Shown here in pieces: positions 18,260 through 27,854 of a stretch of DNA of 64,000 nt. The stretch covers positions 62,001 through 126,000 of the forward strand of contig NZ_FNKU01000003.1 of NCBI RefSeq assembly GCF_900100365.1, read 5' to 3'. The notes under the pieces are model-generated. The model did not search any database. It was not told the DNA's origin and saw nothing but the letters and a program-made list of their open reading frames with translations. The DNA is from Pseudomonas cannabina. Its GTDB lineage: Bacteria > Pseudomonadota > Gammaproteobacteria > Pseudomonadales > Pseudomonadaceae. Positions within the stretch are counted from its first letter, which is position 1; the number at the start of each line of letters is the position of its first letter. A program made the translations under genes and the position numbers.

Positions 18260-20975
18260 TAAATATTTGCTCCTGCTTTGCGGCTTGCCCAGTACTCGGC
18301 GGTCATCTCGTCAGCGAGGTTCATGACAACAGACTTCGCTTGTTCTGCGCCCGCCTTCAGCTCCAGCTGCTCGATGTAGGTTTTCGCGGTACCGAGGGGG
18401 AATCTAGCGGCGAGAACCCTACGTGCCGTCATTGAGCCCAGTCGGCTGTACAGCGCTGTTCGCAGCGAAACGTCCTGTTGGGTTGTCGAAAAAGCCCACA
18501 ACTCCAACGCACCCGTGGTGTTCGTGAGGATCTGCGTGATGGTGCCCTGGTTGGTTTTGAAGATGGCGAGCATGTTCGCGCCTTCTTCAGTTGGCCCGAC
18601 GCATTTACGGTGAAGCTCGCTGATGGTCTGGTCGGACACCTGAAAGGAATCACGAAGAACCTTCTCATCACTACGGTTGCCGCCGCGCAGAACGTATACC
18701 GACGTTGATGCGTCCAAAAGCGGTTGAGGGAAGTCATTCATGAACTGCGAGATCGCGATAATTCGGATGCCCCATTTACGACCTTCACGTCCATCTTTAA
18801 TAACTGTTTGAACCGGCGCTTCAAGGCCGTCGGTGTTGTGCCATTCATCATAGGCGATAATCTTTTGTTGCGAGGCCACATCGTCTGCACGTTTGATGTG
18901 ATATTCCGCATACAGCTCAGGAACGACTTTCACCAACTCTTCTTTACGCAGAAAGTAATTTTTGGCAGCTAACTGTCGAGCAAAAAGATACATGCATGAG
19001 GTCTTAATAGCCCCTTCAGCAGTTTTGGAACCGATGACGTCATTAAGATCTATAGAAATAACACGCGTTGTTGCATCAAGGTCAAAACGGGTACGCCCGG
19101 AAAACAAAGCGAAACTGGTGGTAGCTACCACAAAGCAACGCGACATATAGTTAAGCAAAGGCTCATGACTTTTAGTTTGGATAGATCCAAACATCTGTCG
19201 AATACTTTCGTTATTCAGCATTGCGTTGAAATCAGACAGCACCGGTGAAGCTTGGCGCTGGGCAATTGTTGCCTCTTGAATATAGCCAGCAGCGAACAGC
19301 ATGTCGGTCACTTCGTACCAGGTAGCAGTGGACCACCATTTCTCGTCATGCTCAGCCAGAATACCGGTTTCTAAAAGTATCTTGTCTACCAACGGAACGA
19401 CTTCAGGTTCGTATTGGTTTGCCCCGTTTTCGGCCCTGTCATCGTAAACCAGCGTCAGTAGACGCTCGTTGACACGTGAAACTTCTGCAGGAGCGCGGCC
19501 GATATCGGTATCGGTACAAAGCAGGTTCAGAAAATCGACGAGGAATTCGCGCTCACGAGTAGTGGGTTCGCGAGCACCGAGCTGCGTGTCAAAGGGGTTA
19601 ACTGCGTAATCAACGCTGTTCTGCAGCTTGAGGTACACAGCTTCATTTTTGCGATGGTCAGGAAGTGAGTCTCTAATGACCTGGATCAGTCCGGATGAAG
19701 ACGGACCAACGTCCACAATGGTCATCAGCGGCAATTGAATCGCACCCGGCCGATGGATCGCGGCATTGTTCATGGTGTTTACAGTTACAGATTTACCAGA
19801 ACCAGGTATGCCTGAAAACAGCTCGATCCAAGTGTCTTGGATACTGCTGCCCAAACCTACAGGAAAAATCTTGCCCTCAGGCGTCCTGAGTATCCATGAG
19901 CCAGTTTCAGCCCACGGGGTTGCAGGTCGTTGCAGGGGAAGCATAGCTAAGGCATCTTGAAGTGGAGGCAGCAACCTGTTCGCTGTGTTCTTGGTAGTGA
20001 ATGCAGGGATGGTTGAAGCAAGGCCTGCCATCGGATCGCCGTGGTTCTGGTTTACCTGACATGTGCCCCACGATTGAAGAGACTTCTCCAAGGAGGACAT
20101 GCGCTGCTTAACGGTGTCTTTGTCTTCTGCCCACGTCGAAGCAGACACTTTCATTGAAAGGACGGCTTCCTCCTTTTGAAGACTTTCCAATTCAGAAAAG
20201 GATTCACGGATCGAGCGGTTACTTGGCAAAAGGCCTACAAACCCTGCAACCATGCGACGCATACGTACTTCATTAAGCCCGCAAGGATTCAGGTCAAAGC
20301 GAATTCGCCATGGAACCACCTGATCGACCGCACCGAACAGTTCTTTAAATGGAAGCGGATCCTGTGGACCCAATTCCATACCGAAGGACCCGTGCCAGAG
20401 TCTGTCGGTACGAATGTAGTTTCCATCCGGTTCGACATTATTGCTGCAAATCTGATAGCTCAAACGTGGAGCCACGAGATCCGAATAATCGTCAGCGTGC
20501 TCAGGCCCACTCGGCATGTGACGATCACCAGGTAGGGAAGGACGGAATTTCTGGGAAGTACCTTCGCGGTTAATCATGATTCTGACGCGCTTCACTGCCT
20601 CGTGCGCAGTTAGAGGCTTCATCATGATCCCTTTTTGGCCGTCGACACCGCAGTTTGCAAAATCATCCTGCAAACGCTTGACCATAGTGTCGTGTCGATA
20701 TTTCAAGGCAGATAAAGCGAATGCAGGATTTTGACCGAACTGCGTCCGTGGAACGTTGTGCTTTGCCAAACTCTTGGTAAGTGTATTCATCTCACGCTTT
20801 TGTTCTTCTGAACTCATAGCGCTAAGGTGAGTGTACACAACGAGAATGTTCTGCTCCCAGGAACACAGAGGGTAATTACGCAACACTCGGTCTAGAATGA
20901 TGTCCTCAGTTTCGAGACCAATACGTCGAGCTGTATTGAGTAATGGCTCCGCAAGGCGCATTAACTCGTCTTTAG

Positions 20976-22184
20976 GGAGGCGCTGCAAAAATAGCCAACT
21001 GTCCCCACCCTTGGCACACTAAGTTCCTTCAACAGCCTCCCTCTCCGTGAGCGTTACGCGCGTGCAGAAGACCTTCTCCGAACTCGAATATACCGGCAAG
21101 AAAAAGCAGACTCGCCGAGATCGCTTCCTGGCTGACCTTGAACAGTTGGTGCCCTGGGCCCTGCTGGAGGCGCAAGTGGCGCCGTTTTATAGCAACACCG
21201 CAGGCAAGCGCGGACGCCCTGCGATAGGGGTGTCGCGCATGTTGCGCATGTACGTCGTGCAGCAGTGTTTCGGTTTCTCCGATGAAGGTTGCGAAGATGC
21301 CGTCTACGACAGCCAGGCCATCCGCGGTTTTATGGGTATCGACCTGGGTCGCGAGTCTGCACCGGATGCCACCACCTTGCTGCGTTTTCGCCGCTTGCTG
21401 GAAGTCCATCAGCTAACCCGGCTGCTGTTTGAAACGATTAACCAGCATCTGGCCAGCCGGGGGCTGCTGCTCAAGGAAGGCACTATCGTCGACGCTACTC
21501 TGATCGCCGCGCCGCCCTCGGTCAAGAACCGAGAAGGCAAGCGTGATCCTGAGATGCATCAGGCCAGGAAAGGCAATCAATGGCACTTTGGGATGAAGGC
21601 CCACATTGGTGTAGACGCCACGTCGGGGCTGGTGCACAGCGTAGTAGGGACGGCCGCTAACGTGGCGGATGTCACCCAGGTTGGCCAGTTGCTTCACGGT
21701 GACGAAACCTATGTTTCGGGTGACGCTGGATACACCGGTGCGGCCAAGCGACCGGAGCATGCTGAACGGGACGTTATCTGGTCGATTGCAGAACGGCCAA
21801 GCAGTTACAAGCAGCACGGCGAAGGCAGCGTGCTGTATCGGGTCAAGCGCAAAATTGAATATGCCAAGGCGCAACTGCGTGCCAAGGTCGAGCACCCCTT
21901 CCAGGTAATCAAGGTGCGCTTCAATCATCGCAAGGTTCGCTACCGTGGGCTGGAAAAGAATACAGCGCAGTTGTTCAGTTTGTTTGGGTTGGCCAATCTG
22001 ATGCTGGCCAAGCGGTATTTACAACAGACGGCAGGATAAATCCGTCTGAAAGGCGGGACTGGCCCGCCTTTCAGCAAAATGAGGGCAGAAATCTGCTCGA
22101 GAAACGTAAAATAAGGCCGGCAGGTTGAAAAAAACCGGCTTGGAAATGGGGACGGTGCGAACGGGTTAATTGTTCAGCGTCTCC
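20976..22184 (+). mobile_element. IS5-family (IS5 group) element, 1209 bp, probable parent of the MITEs
   Basis: The left end starts GGAGGCGCTG and the right end, inverted, GGAGACGCTG, with TTAG duplicated at 20972-20975 and 22185-22188. The MITE copies a-f have the same first ten bases at each end, including the G/A difference at position 5, and the same YTAR target. This is what is expected if its transposase moves the MITEs. Confidence 0.9.
21047..22039 (+). CDS. IS5-group transposase
   Basis: The 330-residue DDE transposase has carboxylates in TIVDATLIAAP, VSGDAGYTGA and the C-terminal KVEHPFQVIK. GTG start. It is intact and opposite in direction to traU. It is the only complete source of activity in the window for the matching MITE ends. 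Confidence 0.9.
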   Translation: MSVTRVQKTFSELEYTGKKKQTRRDRFLADLEQLVPWALLEAQVAPFYSNTAGKRGRPAIGVSRMLRMYVVQQCFGFSDEGCEDAVYDSQAIRGFMGIDLGRESAPDATTLLRFRRLLEVHQLTRLLFETINQHLASRGLLLKEGTIVDATLIAAPPSVKNREGKRDPEMHQARKGNQWHFGMKAHIGVDATSGLVHSVVGTAANVADVTQVGQLLHGDETYVSGDAGYTGAAKRPEHAERDVIWSIAERPSSYKQHGEGSVLYRVKRKIEYAKAQLRAKVEHPFQVIKVRFNHRKVRYRGLEKNTAQLFSLFGLANLMLAKRYLQQTAG

Positions 22185-22538
22185 TTAGCGCGCTCGGGAT
22201 CACGCTCAAAGGAGAATGTCAGCGAATGACCATAACGTTTCATGTATCCAGTCATGCGTACTCGCAATGATTCAATCATTGCTGCAAACTCGGCCTCCGA
22301 AAGCATCTGAAATGTGCCTTGCAGGTCAAAAACGGTCAGGAGTGAATATCCATTGTTGACCAAAGTGTACGGGTCCTTCAGATCTGGAGAACGCCGAATG
22401 TCTTCATCGGTCACACCTACTGCGGTCATCAGTTCGCAGTAGCTTGTCATGTCTTTATTAATTAGATGTCGTGCCAGGTACTCAATCGCACCTTCAACTG
22501 CATCTACGCATTTCTCCAGAACTCCCATACCCTTCCCC

Positions 22539-23264
22539 TCAGCTTGGCGCATTCATTATGTTGTGATGCACATTTGGCCAAGATGCTGTAGGTGAAGATT
22601 TGTAAGCATCTTGAGCCCATTGTTTTGCGTTTGCGCTGTAGGTACCAGGGTTGAATATCACCGCAAGATCTCTAAATACAACGGCATGAACATCAGCACC
22701 AACACCCTCCATTTTCACTAATGCGCTAGCGAATACACTTGGTTCAAATGTGCCCCAAGCTGCTTCTGTATATTGTCTGTGCGAAGCGAGCCAATTCAAC
22801 AATTTCTTAGCATCAGCTTTAGTCGATTCGTCGCCTGTTTCCAAGGCTACTAAGATGCATCGCTGTAGATTGTTAACATCCTGCGCAACGAGTCCAGGAA
22901 GGTATCCTATAAAAGCGTTCCCCTCCCCCAATTCCCCAAGATGCTGCCATCCGTGACACAAAGAGTCTACAGCCCGCAAATTGTCCTTTCGTACGTCCTG
23001 GTGGTTGTGGTTAACGTTATGAATTTCCAGACTTTGCGACGGAAAACCACAGAAGAAGCACCGATGTTTGCTATCGCGTAGAACTTCAGTGCGCAATTCG
23101 AGGCTCAACGTTTTTTTACTAGGCTCAATAGCGTTCGGCTCTTTATCACCCCAAACCTTTGCCTTAGTCGACAAGCTCATACCGGGTAGTGCCGGACGTT
23201 CGAAATTACGGCCGAGCGTAACATCGGGGACTACCATGTCTGGCTGGATATCTGCGCTGCTCAT
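22539..23264 (-). CDS. traT: TraT (DotN/IcmJ homologue)
   Basis: The 241-residue product contains CFFCGF and an HNVNHNH cluster near residues 68-88, which resembles a zinc/HNH-like site and fits DotN/IcmJ proteins, which bind zinc and belong to the coupling complex. It lies between traR and traU, as expected for traT, and ends 10 bp before the traU start. Intact. Confidence 0.75.
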   Translation of the reverse strand: MSSADIQPDMVVPDVTLGRNFERPALPGMSLSTKAKVWGDKEPNAIEPSKKTLSLELRTEVLRDSKHRCFFCGFPSQSLEIHNVNHNHQDVRKDNLRAVDSLCHGWQHLGELGEGNAFIGYLPGLVAQDVNNLQRCILVALETGDESTKADAKKLLNWLASHRQYTEAAWGTFEPSVFASALVKMEGVGADVHAVVFRDLAVIFNPGTYSANAKQWAQDAYKSSPTASWPNVHHNIMNAPS

Positions 23265-23309
23265 TAAACCTCCAAGGCAGTCTTTAAGACTGCCTGTTCT
23301 TGCAAGTTG

Positions 23310-23756
23310 TTAACCAGGTACAACGCCCTGCTGGCCAGCAGCGATACCGACAGTTTCACCAGCAGTAGTCATCATGAAACCAGTTGCGCCGAGAGCGGCC
23401 CCACCTAAAAGTGGACCCCAGATTTGAGTGCCGGTGATTCGGCTGTTCTCGCCTTGTTGGGTTTTTTTCCACATGTTCATGCCACCCCAGCCAGCACCGC
23501 CAAACCCCAATACGGCAAAGAGTTTTCCGAAACTTTCCTTCAGTGAATCGCCCTGTTCCGCTGCCGTGTTCCCCATGTCTGCAAAGCCTGCTGCATGAGC
23601 TTGAGCGACAAACATGGTTCCCATGGTAATGCCGGCGCTTGCCAACATAATGCGACGCTGTACTGGGTGCTGACTGTATTCGTCAGTTTTAGTGATCAGG
23701 TGTACGTGGGCTTTACGTACAACATCACCAACTACTGCGAAAGGTTTAATTTTCAT
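23310..23756 (-). CDS. traR: TraR (DotP/IcmD homologue), small membrane protein
   Basis: 148 residues from the ATG at 23756, which has GGAGC upstream. The protein has a hydrophobic signal-like segment near residues 35-55 (IMLASAGITMGTMFVAQAHA) and a second span near 78-92, then a Gly/Ala-rich region. Size and order match DotP/IcmD. Intact. Confidence 0.72.
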   Translation of the reverse strand: MKIKPFAVVGDVVRKAHVHLITKTDEYSQHPVQRRIMLASAGITMGTMFVAQAHAAGFADMGNTAAEQGDSLKESFGKLFAVLGFGGAGWGGMNMWKKTQQGENSRITGTQIWGPLLGGAALGATGFMMTTAGETVGIAAGQQGVVPG

Positions 23757-23775
23757 AGCAACGCTCCGTTTTGAC

Positions 23776-24412
23776 TTACCAGTAAAGTTTGAATGTTTCT
23801 TGAAACGCATCAATCATCTTGTCTACGTGAACCAGTCCAGCACCTGCAATCATGTGAGTTAAGGAGACGCTGATTTATTCTAAAGCCCAGCTGTTGCCCC
23901 CAGATAAATCAAGGCCTCCAGAGCGTTGCAGGGACGAAAAATCGAATAAATCAGCGCCTCCTTAAAGCACGCCATATTAGATCATCTGCTCCGTTGGAAG
24001 ACTCTCCATCAATGCTTGCCTTCTTTAGTAGCAGTAATCCCTTAAAGCAGAAAAATCCACCAGCAAGACTCGCGAGTGTCAGAACAGCATTTACAGCTTC
24101 TTTGAACTTACCGAACTGGTCCGCTCCGCTCCAGGAAATTGCTCCGTAGCTCGCCTGACCGCTGGAAAAGGTCGTCCAGACTGTTCCGATTGTTCCCGAA
24201 AGGTTAAAGAGTAAAGCCCCGATGATCAGCACCATCACTGTGCCGCCAGCGGACATTGGGCGTCGGCCTGGTTGAATACTGGCGAGCTGCATCCTGCGAA
24301 GCACTGTCCCTGCGTACACGAAGCCAACCAATGCTCCGAGGCTCCACAGTAGGCCCCACATAACTACGGTCAGCGAATTAGCTGCCGCAATAATCATGCT
24401 CGCGAGATCCAT
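23776..24412 (-). pseudogene. traQ: traQ (DotE/IcmC homologue), C-terminus cut by a MITE
   Basis: The product is a four-span membrane protein of the DotE/IcmC type. A MITE at 23863-23961 with TTAA duplicated breaks the frame after ...DDLIWRAL, giving a 153-residue product. Removing it restores 534 nt, 177 residues, with the natural end …THMIAGAGLVHVDKMIDAFQ… and stop at 23776. The missing part is a C-terminal segment of about 28 residues; some function may remain. Confidence 0.85.
23863..23961 (-). repeat. MITE copy d, 99 bp, target duplication TTAA
   Basis: Same termini as copies a-c, flanked by TTAA at 23859-23862 and 23962-23965. Inserted in the 3' end of traQ. Confidence 0.93.
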
Positions 24413-24422
24413 ACCCTACTCC

Positions 24423-25154
24423 CTAGCGGATCACGCCGAGGTTTGTGACAACCTGGCGGGATACCGGGTCTATGCGAAGAACGCGGATACCGTCAAAGGC
24501 ATCACCTACCTGAACAACTATTGTTCGTTGGTCATGTGCCAACCAAGCTTGATCGGTATAAATGGTATTGATGCTATATCCAGTCAGAGCCTTGGAAGTT
24601 GTGACGGCGGGTACGGCAGGCTGGTTTCGCGTCGCCTGGATTCTCTCCTTTGTCTTGGAAGTATTGTCAGTCGGCCGTGATTCCAGCATTGCGATTTTCG
24701 CCTGAAGCTCAGGAACCTGGCTCTGCAGCTCACGAACCTGGCTCTGCAGCTCGGAGGTGATTTTAGAAAATGTTTCCAATTGGCCTTGAACCTGAATCAG
24801 CTCAACCTGTTGGCTGACTGGCGGAATTGTGTTCGCAGGTTCCTCAACCGGTTGGACCGGTTTTTGCCGTTCATACGCCCCGTAATCAGCTTTTGTGTTT
24901 TGGGCCCCAAACTGTTGCCCTTGCGTGACCGTAGAGTTCGAGCGGAACAGCTTAGGTGCGAAGATCCAGACCGCTGCTATAAGTGCAAGCACAACAAAGA
25001 AGTGCCATGGCTTCACTTTTTCTACAAACGAATTCTGGTTCCTTTTTTGCAAAGGCTCCTGCTCCTGTTTCGAATCCGGCTCTGGTTGAGCAACGCCTGC
25101 TTTTGGGGCCGGTGATGCAAATACATCAATATCGGCCGCTGTCTGTGTCGTCAT
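24423..25154 (-). CDS. traP: TraP (DotF/IcmG homologue)
   Basis: 243 residues: a charged cytoplasmic N-terminus, one membrane span near residues 52-68 (FFVVLALIAAVWIFAP), a coiled coil with the repeated segment LQSQVRELQSQVPELQ near residues 134-160, and a C-terminal domain. This is the DotF/IcmG layout. It lies between traO and traQ, 23 bp after traO. Intact. Confidence 0.78.
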   Translation of the reverse strand: MTTQTAADIDVFASPAPKAGVAQPEPDSKQEQEPLQKRNQNSFVEKVKPWHFFVVLALIAAVWIFAPKLFRSNSTVTQGQQFGAQNTKADYGAYERQKPVQPVEEPANTIPPVSQQVELIQVQGQLETFSKITSELQSQVRELQSQVPELQAKIAMLESRPTDNTSKTKERIQATRNQPAVPAVTTSKALTGYSINTIYTDQAWLAHDQRTIVVQVGDAFDGIRVLRIDPVSRQVVTNLGVIR

Positions 25155-25177
25155 GTTGGCATCCTTTCAGCGCTGAC

Positions 25178-26527
25178 TCAGTAGCGAGTCGAGTTCATTG
25201 TGTTGGGTTGGCCAAGGCCAGGTGTAAAGCCCGGATACCCGCTGCTCATACCTTCTTGATCACCGCTACCAGTTGCGCTAGGTGACAAGCGATATTGTTG
25301 CTTTGGCTGTCCTGCAGGTTGACTAAGGGTATTCAACTCTTCTTTCTGATTTGCTTGAATGGCATTTTTGTCCAGGGCATCACTAGCCATCACAGGGCCA
25401 ATAAACTGGATACCGATAGTCGAGCCCAAAGGTCTAATAACTTGCTTTTGAGGCATGTTTGCGCCGTCATTTGCGAGAACCTTGCCTGCCTGCTGGCCAA
25501 TACCACCCGCAAAGGTTCCGGCTACTGCTGCACCGTTCGGAGTTTCTGGATAGGTCGAAATGACAGCACCTTGGCTGGTGATAATATTTTGGGCGCTTCC
25601 TTGCTCATAAAGTTGACCTGTCTTGCCGATTGCTATAGCAAGTGCTGGGAGGATAATTCTTTCGAAGTATCGATTGTTTACTTCGCCGGAGAGTGCGGTT
25701 CTCATGCTGTCTGGATCAACGGCTTTTGCGCTAATTTTGTATGAGTGACCCTTCCACTCCATGTAGCTAAACGTCATGTCTACCGTTTCGTTTATACGTT
25801 TGTAGCCCATGGCGAAACATACTGCACCTGCGAATGGCCCGGTTGCGATCTCCGCACGTACCATCGAGTTTTCGTCAGTGTCGATCTCAGTCTTGAGAAT
25901 AGACGGGGCAAGGGTAAACCCTGGTACTACCACTACGTCGGGCTCTTTTTGACTCGCGGCCCCATTTGCTCCGCGTTGATTGCTTGCAACCGAGCCACCA
26001 GCACCGGCCATAGATGCTGGCATGATTGATTGAGCATAAGCAGATGGCGTAAGAGTGGCGTCTTCGCTCGACTTACCCAACCCGTGGGGCTTCTCTCCCC
26101 AAGCGGACATTAAGCCTTTTACCTGTTCTGCGATTTGCTTGTCGTACTCTTTGTTCCGAGTAACGACTTGTTGAGGTTGCTGGGGTTGCTGGTAATAGTA
26201 ATTTACCTGCTGAGGTTGCTGCTGCTGTCCTGAACCGGACGAGGCAGGTTTAACAGACTGTGCTGACATTACAGACATGTACGAACCACCGTTTGATTCG
26301 GCTTGTTCCGCGTTCGCCTGGTTATATCTATTAAGTACCTGTCTGTATTGTTCGCTTTCTTCTGTTTTAGTGCCTTTTGCGTCCGTGGTGATACCCCGAA
26401 CGGAAGAGTTACTTGTATTGTGATTTTGCAGCCATGTATACGCCAGATAGCCGCCACCAATGAGCACGACAGCTACTACGGCTACGATAACTTTGGTTTG
26501 GCGACCAATATCAGCTTGAGTACTCAT
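25178..26527 (-). CDS. traO: TraO (DotG/IcmE, VirB10-like core protein)
   Basis: The 449-residue product has one N-terminal membrane span (residues 12-31), a Gln-rich linker near residues 97-122 and a C-terminal VirB10-like domain (…VVPGFTLAPSILKTEIDTDE…). DotG forms the central channel of the type IVB core complex. Shorter than Legionella DotG, which has added repeats, but normal for IncI plasmids. Intact. Confidence 0.85.
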   Translation of the reverse strand: MSTQADIGRQTKVIVAVVAVVLIGGGYLAYTWLQNHNTSNSSVRGITTDAKGTKTEESEQYRQVLNRYNQANAEQAESNGGSYMSVMSAQSVKPASSGSGQQQQPQQVNYYYQQPQQPQQVVTRNKEYDKQIAEQVKGLMSAWGEKPHGLGKSSEDATLTPSAYAQSIMPASMAGAGGSVASNQRGANGAASQKEPDVVVVPGFTLAPSILKTEIDTDENSMVRAEIATGPFAGAVCFAMGYKRINETVDMTFSYMEWKGHSYKISAKAVDPDSMRTALSGEVNNRYFERIILPALAIAIGKTGQLYEQGSAQNIITSQGAVISTYPETPNGAAVAGTFAGGIGQQAGKVLANDGANMPQKQVIRPLGSTIGIQFIGPVMASDALDKNAIQANQKEELNTLSQPAGQPKQQYRLSPSATGSGDQEGMSSGYPGFTPGLGQPNTMNSTRY

Positions 26528-26534
26528 ATGGACC

Positions 26535-26744
26535 TCAGTTGATGTCTAGTTGGAGGGTAACTGACTGGCCCATTTGAGACAGGGTTACGAACGGAGTTGC
26601 TGGAAGCCGATAAACTTTGGTTCCATCTCCTGAGGACAGACTTTGATCAAACGCTGTTTGAATATCTTGCTGCGTGCGCACGAAGATGTCGCCGTTGTAT
26701 TGCCATACTTGTGTGTGCGTTGGCACTTCCCCATGCGCCACCAC
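26535..26744 (-). CDS. small gene between traN and traO, 5' end damaged
   Basis: The open frame encodes …HTQVWQYNGDIFVRTQQDI… and ends 7 bp before traO. The GTG at 26744 gives 69 residues, but coding-like sequence continues upstream in this frame to about 26845 without any normal start codon. Just upstream another minus-strand frame (about 26825-26960, …GACFKTRSGSVDVVISS…) ends at a stop. A one-base frameshift joining the two is likely. I do not recognise the family. Confidence 0.45.
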   Translation of the reverse strand: MVAHGEVPTHTQVWQYNGDIFVRTQQDIQTAFDQSLSSGDGTKVYRLPATPFVTLSQMGQSVTLQLDIN

Positions 26745-27065
26745 CGCTCGGGCATCCTTGGGTGGGATTCCGTCTAGAAAGGCTTGAAGGGTGTCGTCAT
26801 TTATGTGGAATGGAAAATTATTCTCCCAGTCTTCCGTTCCTTGACGAGATTACTACGTCCACACTACCGGAACGCGTCTTGAAGCAGGCACCCTCCGCCG
26901 ATACCTGAGCCGCTCCGTGCACAGCCTGATAGGTGTCGTGACAAATGCGGTGGGTGTGACTCAGATTGATCAATCGCTACATGATAAGAGAACCTACCTT
27001 TTTACGCTGATCGCAGCTTTGCCATTGAGGCGCTGTCGACTATTTAAATATTTGGAAAGCATAAT

Positions 27066-27094
27066 GGAACTCGATGGACACTGATGACCACTCA
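27066..27094 (+). promoter_or_regulatory. hrp-box-like promoter (GGAACT-N16-CCACTCA)
   Basis: The consensus for HrpL-dependent promoters in P. syringae is GGAACC-N15/16-CCACNNA. This site differs at one base of the first half, has the 16-bp spacer and a full CCACNNA half. It points toward the secreted-protein gene at 27228, 134 bp downstream. HrpL control would tie that gene to the type III secretion regulon. Confidence 0.65.
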
Positions 27095-27227
27095 TGCGCG
27101 GCACATGTAAAAGTAAAAGCGAATAGATAAGTCGGTGGTGGTGATCTGTCGGTTAAAAGCATGGCAAGCAACTCGCTCACCCACTGTAAAAATAAAATCA
27201 ACTTAGATCCACGATGGAGAAAGTAAA

Positions 27228-27641
27228 ATGAAAGCTCGCTCAAAGAAATCAGTAGGCATTGTTGCTTTGGCACTTTTAATGGGCAAGGTGTATGCCGCTC
27301 CTACTCCTGCCGCGTGCCCGGATGTCAGCGTCATCAAACAACATCAGGAAGGGCAAGGTTTTGTGTATACGGCACCAGCCCCAAACAACCAACAATGGAG
27401 AGGCGAAAACCCGCGAGGCGATGCAAAGGACATAAATAGTATTGCTTTCAAAACTGCAAATATACGTAACCGAAGCGCGATCACAGGTAATGCATTTGTG
27501 GCGTGCGACTATGAGGGTAATAGCAGCGCAGGAATCAGGATGAGTCTTGAAACGCTCAAGGTAGCAACACCTGTGGGGAAAGCTTGGAACGGACTCAGTT
27601 GCAGTGAAAGCAACCCATCCCTCTGCACGTTTGAGTATTGA
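27228..27641 (+). CDS. small secreted protein (DUF3757-like) behind an hrp box
   Basis: The 137-residue product has a Sec signal peptide (MKARSKKSVGIVALALLMGKVYA, cut after Ala23) and a mature domain beginning APTPAACPDVSVIK with …GFVYTAPAP…, which resembles DUF3757 proteins of pseudomonads. The start has GGAG about 8 bases upstream. The gene runs opposite to the tra operon and seems inserted in it. Part of a second, diverged copy lies inverted at 37272-37499. Function unknown; the promoter suggests expression in the plant. Confidence 0.7.
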   Translation: MKARSKKSVGIVALALLMGKVYAAPTPAACPDVSVIKQHQEGQGFVYTAPAPNNQQWRGENPRGDAKDINSIAFKTANIRNRSAITGNAFVACDYEGNSSAGIRMSLETLKVATPVGKAWNGLSCSESNPSLCTFEY

Positions 27642-27679
27642 TGTTTTTATAATATACATTTTACAAATAGCTATTCAGC

Positions 27680-27841
27680 TTAATGCAGGTAGCTTTTAGT
27701 AAAACTACAAAAACAGATCACAGCGCCCACGACTATCGGCTTTTTCCCCTCGATTTGACTGGGCGTTCTGCAGGGCCTGAACGTAAGACGTCCCCAGCCC
27801 CACTGGTCAACGTCGTCAGAATCAGCGTAGCCCAGAAGCAT
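27680..27841 (-). pseudogene. 5' fragment of a tra-operon gene downstream of traN
   Basis: An ATG at 27841 with AGGTGG just upstream starts a 53-codon frame (MLLGYADSDDVDQWGWGRL…) 13 bp after the traN stop. The first 40 or so codons look like a real gene; the rest does not. It may be the 5' end of the gene whose 3' part is at 26535-26845, separated by arrival of the hrp-box gene. This link is an inference. Confidence 0.4.
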
Positions 27842-27854
27842 TCCACCTAACTTA

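Larger units (their letters stand above)
18259..22528 (-). pseudogene. traU: traU (DotO/IcmB ATPase), split by an IS5-family element
   Basis: TraU/DotO is the VirB4-like ATPase of type IVB secretion. The larger part has the Walker A motif GIPGSGKSVT and a later AYDEWHN segment of Walker B type. The 5' part runs 22528-22189; the IS at 20976-22184 follows with TTAG duplicated. Joining 22189 to 20975 gives 3057 nt, 1018 residues, close to R64 TraU (…DPERAKDELMRLAEP…). The ATG at 22528 has a strong purine tract (GAGGGGAAGGGT) upstream. Without precise excision no full ATPase is made. Confidence 0.9.

Noticed and set aside
26269..26460. Small frames inside and antisense to traO, and similar frames opposite to other tra genes
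   Set aside because: All lie in other frames of well-supported genes and lack ribosome sites; they are shadows.
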